From: Effrenium voratum
Lineage: Eukaryota; Sar; Dinophyceae; Suessiales; Symbiodiniaceae
Length of the DNA: 64,000 nucleotides
Reading direction: 5' to 3'
Assembly (NCBI GenBank): GCA_963377175.1
Contig: CAUJNA010000590.1
Coordinates: forward strand, 1 to 64,000
Below are positions 61,134 to 64,000 of this stretch, piece after piece (the first letter of the stretch is position 1; each line of letters begins with the position of its first letter). The notes beneath the pieces are model-generated. The model was not told the DNA's origin and ran no database searches. It was given only the letters and a program-made list of their open reading frames with translations. The position numbers and the translations under genes were made by a program.

Positions 61134-61459
61134 GAACACATGGCGCTATATTTTTGTTTATAGGGTACAACCTCAGTGGTTGGTGGACATGAATCCCCAC
61201 CATGATGTCCAAAGGGTCAGGGACCCACTCCGACGTGAGTTGTATACCCCACTGTTGGATCAAGACTTGACCCGCATGGGTGCTGTACCGCTCCCTCTGC
61301 GAAGAGTGAACAACTTGCTGTGGGTGCAATGGAAAACTCCATGGAATTCCCGAAAAACTTCAAGTCAAAGTCCAAGAAACCGCAGCAGCAACCGTAACCT
61401 GTTTTCGGGTTCAATGGAAAACCCACAAAAAAAACAAAAACGAAACCCCTAGCAACCAA

Positions 61460-61656
61460 GCCCAGCAAACCGCACCCCAAACCCGAACCCGCGAGCCGCG
61501 AGCCGCGAGCACAAGGCGCCTCCAGAGCTTGCGGCTGGCGCTGCTCCTGGCGTCCTCTTCCACCCGCCGGGTCTCCAGGCGCTGCAGCTTCGGTGCCATG
61601 GGATTTTTTCGGCGCCAAACTTTGGGCGCGGAGCCTTCGCTCGCTTGGGTTAGTTT
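61460..61656 (-). CDS. exon directly after a family A element
   Basis: First bases AAACTAACC follow the element's terminal AAG. Reads KLTQASEGSAPKVWRRKNPM, APKLQRLETRRVEEDARSSA, SRKLWRRLVLAARG. An internal acceptor (GCTGCAG) is an alternative start. Confidence 0.6.
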
Positions 61657-61779
61657 CTTGGTCCTCCAGAGTTGAGAGGTGGAAATCAGTTGGTACCCAA
61701 TTTGTTTTTCTGTTTTCTGTTTTAGTAGGGGAACTCTCCCAACCAAAAAAGGGTAAAGGGCACTACTGGGGGACCTTGG
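61657..61779 (+). mobile_element. Family A introner-like element at a splice acceptor
   Basis: cttggtcctccagagttgag to ctactgggggaccttgg. Its gene-strand 3' end GGACCAAG is the proposed acceptor. Confidence 0.85.
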
Positions 61780-62669
61780 TTTGAAAGTCAGGGGTTTCCT
61801 CAATCCCAACTGCCAACTGAGGGTTACCCAAGGACGTTTCGGCTTGGAATATAAAATTTGTCCCCTGCAAGCCACCAATCCAAGCCACCAATTGGAAGGG
61901 ACCGAGGTGGGCTTGCGACCTGAGTTCTACCTGAGTGCAGGAGCCTGAGCCTAAGGGCGCGCCTGGCACCGCATGTTTTCTTGCTTCCCACGAATTAGCG
62001 GTTTGGATTAAGATTTGAACCCCATGCTTCTTGTTGAGGGTAAATGGGACGCCACTCCTTAACCACCAAACCACCAAGCTGAGTGCCCACGCTAAAAGCT
62101 AGTTGGGACAAGAACAATGATGACTATGCACGGAAACATGAGCTTCGATACATAAATTCATAGCAGGTTCAAAAGGACACTGGGAGACTTGCTGAAAACT
62201 CAAGGAATTACTGATTCTCCCATCTCTTTTAGGGTAACCGCATAGTTTGACCCTGACTCGTGTACTACAATCCGCCTTTGAGTCGGGGTGCCATGTTTAT
62301 CCACAGTTGCGTTGCACCAACGGCGAGCTCACAAATCCCTCTTTCTTTGGCGGTTCCTCCTTCGGCCCTGCTCCTATTCTCCACTGCGCCAAATCAAGCT
62401 AGGTCTCCGAGTAGCAATACAGTTGAAGGTTCTCGAAATCACCATGCAAAGACATTCATCTGTCCGACAGTTAGCACCTGGACACAGAGTGTCTTACAAC
62501 GCACAAAGCCCACTGGTCCACCCCTCCCACCAATTAACATGGACCTGGGGAATCGTTCCTGGTTTGGGCCATCGTCTGTTTAGGGACCGGTCCCGCACGT
62601 CAGGTTCGTGAAAAGGGTGGGAGGGTATAATTACCAGGATGCAAGAGACGACCCATTGGCCGTTCTCCA
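61780..62669. other. intron sequence; one possible element
   Basis: 62498-62612 (cactggtccacccctcccac to ggaccggtcccgcacgtcagg) shares cacgtcaggttc with 50.72 and 43.12 kb. No exon seen. Confidence 0.35.
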
Positions 62670-62812
62670 AATGAGTCATAATCAAAACCCGGTATTAAAA
62701 TGGTGAACCCAGAACCATGTAAAGAATTAAGAAGGCGGCCGCAACACCATTCATGGCTGGGATTGTCCCTTATTAACCTTCATCTACCCGAATCGGTTTT
62801 GATTGTGGCTCA
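62670..62812 (+). mobile_element. element interrupted at its other copy (30.3 kb)
   Basis: tcataatcaaaacccggta and atcggttttgattgtggct are inverted ends; agaaccatgtaaagaatt inside matches the flank at 30.39 kb. Confidence 0.6.
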
Positions 62813-62842
62813 AATGGCTCCGAGAACTGCAGATGTAGAAAC

Positions 62843-63056
62843 CGTCCTCCTCCAGGGCAAGCGCCTGCAATGCCTCCAGGGTCTTCTTGGAATTCCCCAG
62901 CAGCTCCTGATCCGGTCCGAATCTTCCCCGAAAAGCTTCAGGCCGCCAAACGTGTTGGTCCTTGATGTCAAACAAAAGGCTAGAAGTCCTTAAGTCCTCA
63001 TTGGTTTTGGGCTTCTCCGGCAACAAATCGGCGGAACAGAAAACAGCACACTTCAC
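62843..63056 (-). CDS. exon, unrecognised protein
   Basis: Seventy-one codons plus one base: VKCAVFCSADLLPEKPKTNE, DLRTSSLLFDIKDQHVWRPE, AFRGRFGPDQELLGNSKKTL, EALQALALEED. Acceptor CTTCAG, donor GACG before GTTTCT (or GA at GAG before GAGGAC). The longest exon of the upper half. Confidence 0.7.
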
Positions 63057-63318
63057 CTGAAGGTCCCTGGCAACTCGCCGAGATATCCCAACAGGGGACC
63101 TGCCCGAATCTACCGGCCCTGTTTCCACTTCAGATCTTTGGCAACATGGCGTGTCACCATGTTGCCAAATTCACCCAATCGGAACCTGCCGCCGAGTACT
63201 GGCCCGCTTTCCACTTTGCGAGATCCGCGCGTACACACACCCGCCTGCATGTGCGTGTGCGTGCAGTGTTGAGGGGATTTTTGCGCGAGGTTTCGACCAC
63301 CTAGCTCGCCCCCCCCAC

Positions 63319-63410
63319 TTTTTGCGCCTTAAACTCCCCGTGGATGGAAAGGCAGGCGAAGCTCTCGTAGAGGCCGCTGCACAACCGCCGCGCCTCACGA
63401 TCGCCAAGTT
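63319..63410 (-). CDS. exon, unrecognised protein
   Basis: Two bases plus LGDREARRLCSGLYESFACL, SIHGEFKAQK. Acceptor CAGTCAG, donor AAA before GTGGGG. Joins in phase to the 62.9 kb exon. The gene continues beyond the window or starts nearby. Confidence 0.65.
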
Positions 63411-64000
63411 CTGACTGTGTGTGTGTGTCTGTTTGCATTTCGGCCCCAAAATATGAGGGGGCAAGGTTTGCCTTTGGTCTTCCTTGCAAACCACGAAGAA
63501 GAGGTACCCTTCTTAAGCAAAAACGGACCCACGGTTCTTTCGTGGCATAAAAACAAATTGTCATTCCAAGGCCGTTCCTGGCCATGTACCTCAACTGGAC
63601 ATCCAAAACACGTTTGTCTTTCAAGAGGAGCATACGACCACAAAAAGAGCATCGATTTGTGGAGCAGTAGTAGTCAACTTGGGATTCATCCGAATAGACC
63701 CAGTTCTTCTGAAGATCGTCCGAAGAGAAGCTCCTGACCAGAAAAAAGCGAACTGTTTGTTCACAGAAAAACGGTCCAACCCCCTGCCCCTCCCCACCCC
63801 CCCATTCCCCAGATCCAGGAGGTTGGCGGTCAGAGAATCGATGTTCGGCCACAACCCCCTGGAATGAATTTGCCCAACTTAAATTGGGGTCTGTCAGTTC
63901 ACTGCGCAAGGACCATTGGCCTTTTTCCCTAGGCAGCTCAGAACAACTCCCACGGCGAAACATGCGTCGCCCATTTCCGCCCGACCGCCTGCCGCTTCTG
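63411..64000. other. unassigned end of window
   Basis: A long minus frame (to 63963) includes YYCSTNRCSFCGRMLLLKD, but I cannot support it as an exon. Confidence 0.3.

Noticed and set aside
1..64000. CRISPR arrays, bacterial operons, ribosome binding sites
   Set aside because: Direct repeats found are satellites or MITEs without regular unique spacers; gene structure is eukaryotic.

Overview
This window looks like nuclear DNA of a core dinoflagellate. The evidence is (i) many short GC-rich exons, almost all on the minus strand, separated by long introns; (ii) introns that mostly begin with GC or GA rather than GT, a trait known from dinoflagellate nuclear genes; (iii) a very high density of 80-150 bp inverted-repeat (MITE-like) elements in about a dozen families; and (iv) long simple-sequence tracts (C-rich, TTTG, GGGT, TA). 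The species cannot be fixed from the sequence.

Layout. 1-2.0 kb: a plus-strand DDE-transposase-like gene broken by frameshifts. 2.0-4.9 kb: tandem repeats, a 1.1 kb C-rich tract and two MITEs. 4.9-22.4 kb, probably to 25.9 kb: a minus-strand gene whose last 15 or so exons assemble in phase into the C-terminal UCS (armadillo-like) domain of an UNC-45-type myosin chaperone. Its introns hold MITEs, an 0.85 kb TTTG tract, a GGGT tract, an interstitial telomere-like repeat and a broken ORF. 28.7-30.0 kb: a decayed LINE-type reverse transcriptase, also on the minus strand. 30.4-63.4 kb: about 30 further minus-strand exon candidates. Several short chains join in phase (63.3-62.8, 56.6-56.0, 43.6-42.4 and 35.7-32.4 kb), but I do not recognise their products, and the number of genes is not resolved. 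A tRNA-Met-like gene lies at 50.24-50.33 kb on the plus strand.

Most notable is the link between repeat families and splicing. Family A (TIR ctaggtcctccag) occurs 14 times, 12 in one orientation. Read on the gene strand, its 3' end carries TTCTAACCTCTCTAC and ends in CTAG, that is, a branch-point-like CTAAC, pyrimidines and AG. At 51.33 and 61.66 kb the AG is immediately followed by exon-like sequence. A family C copy ends in the AG used by the exon at 32.49 kb. I infer that some of these elements act as introner-like DNA that supplies splice sites. Transcript data would be decisive.

Exon boundaries come from reading frame, phase agreement and AG acceptors only. Boundaries described as approximate may be off by tens of bases.
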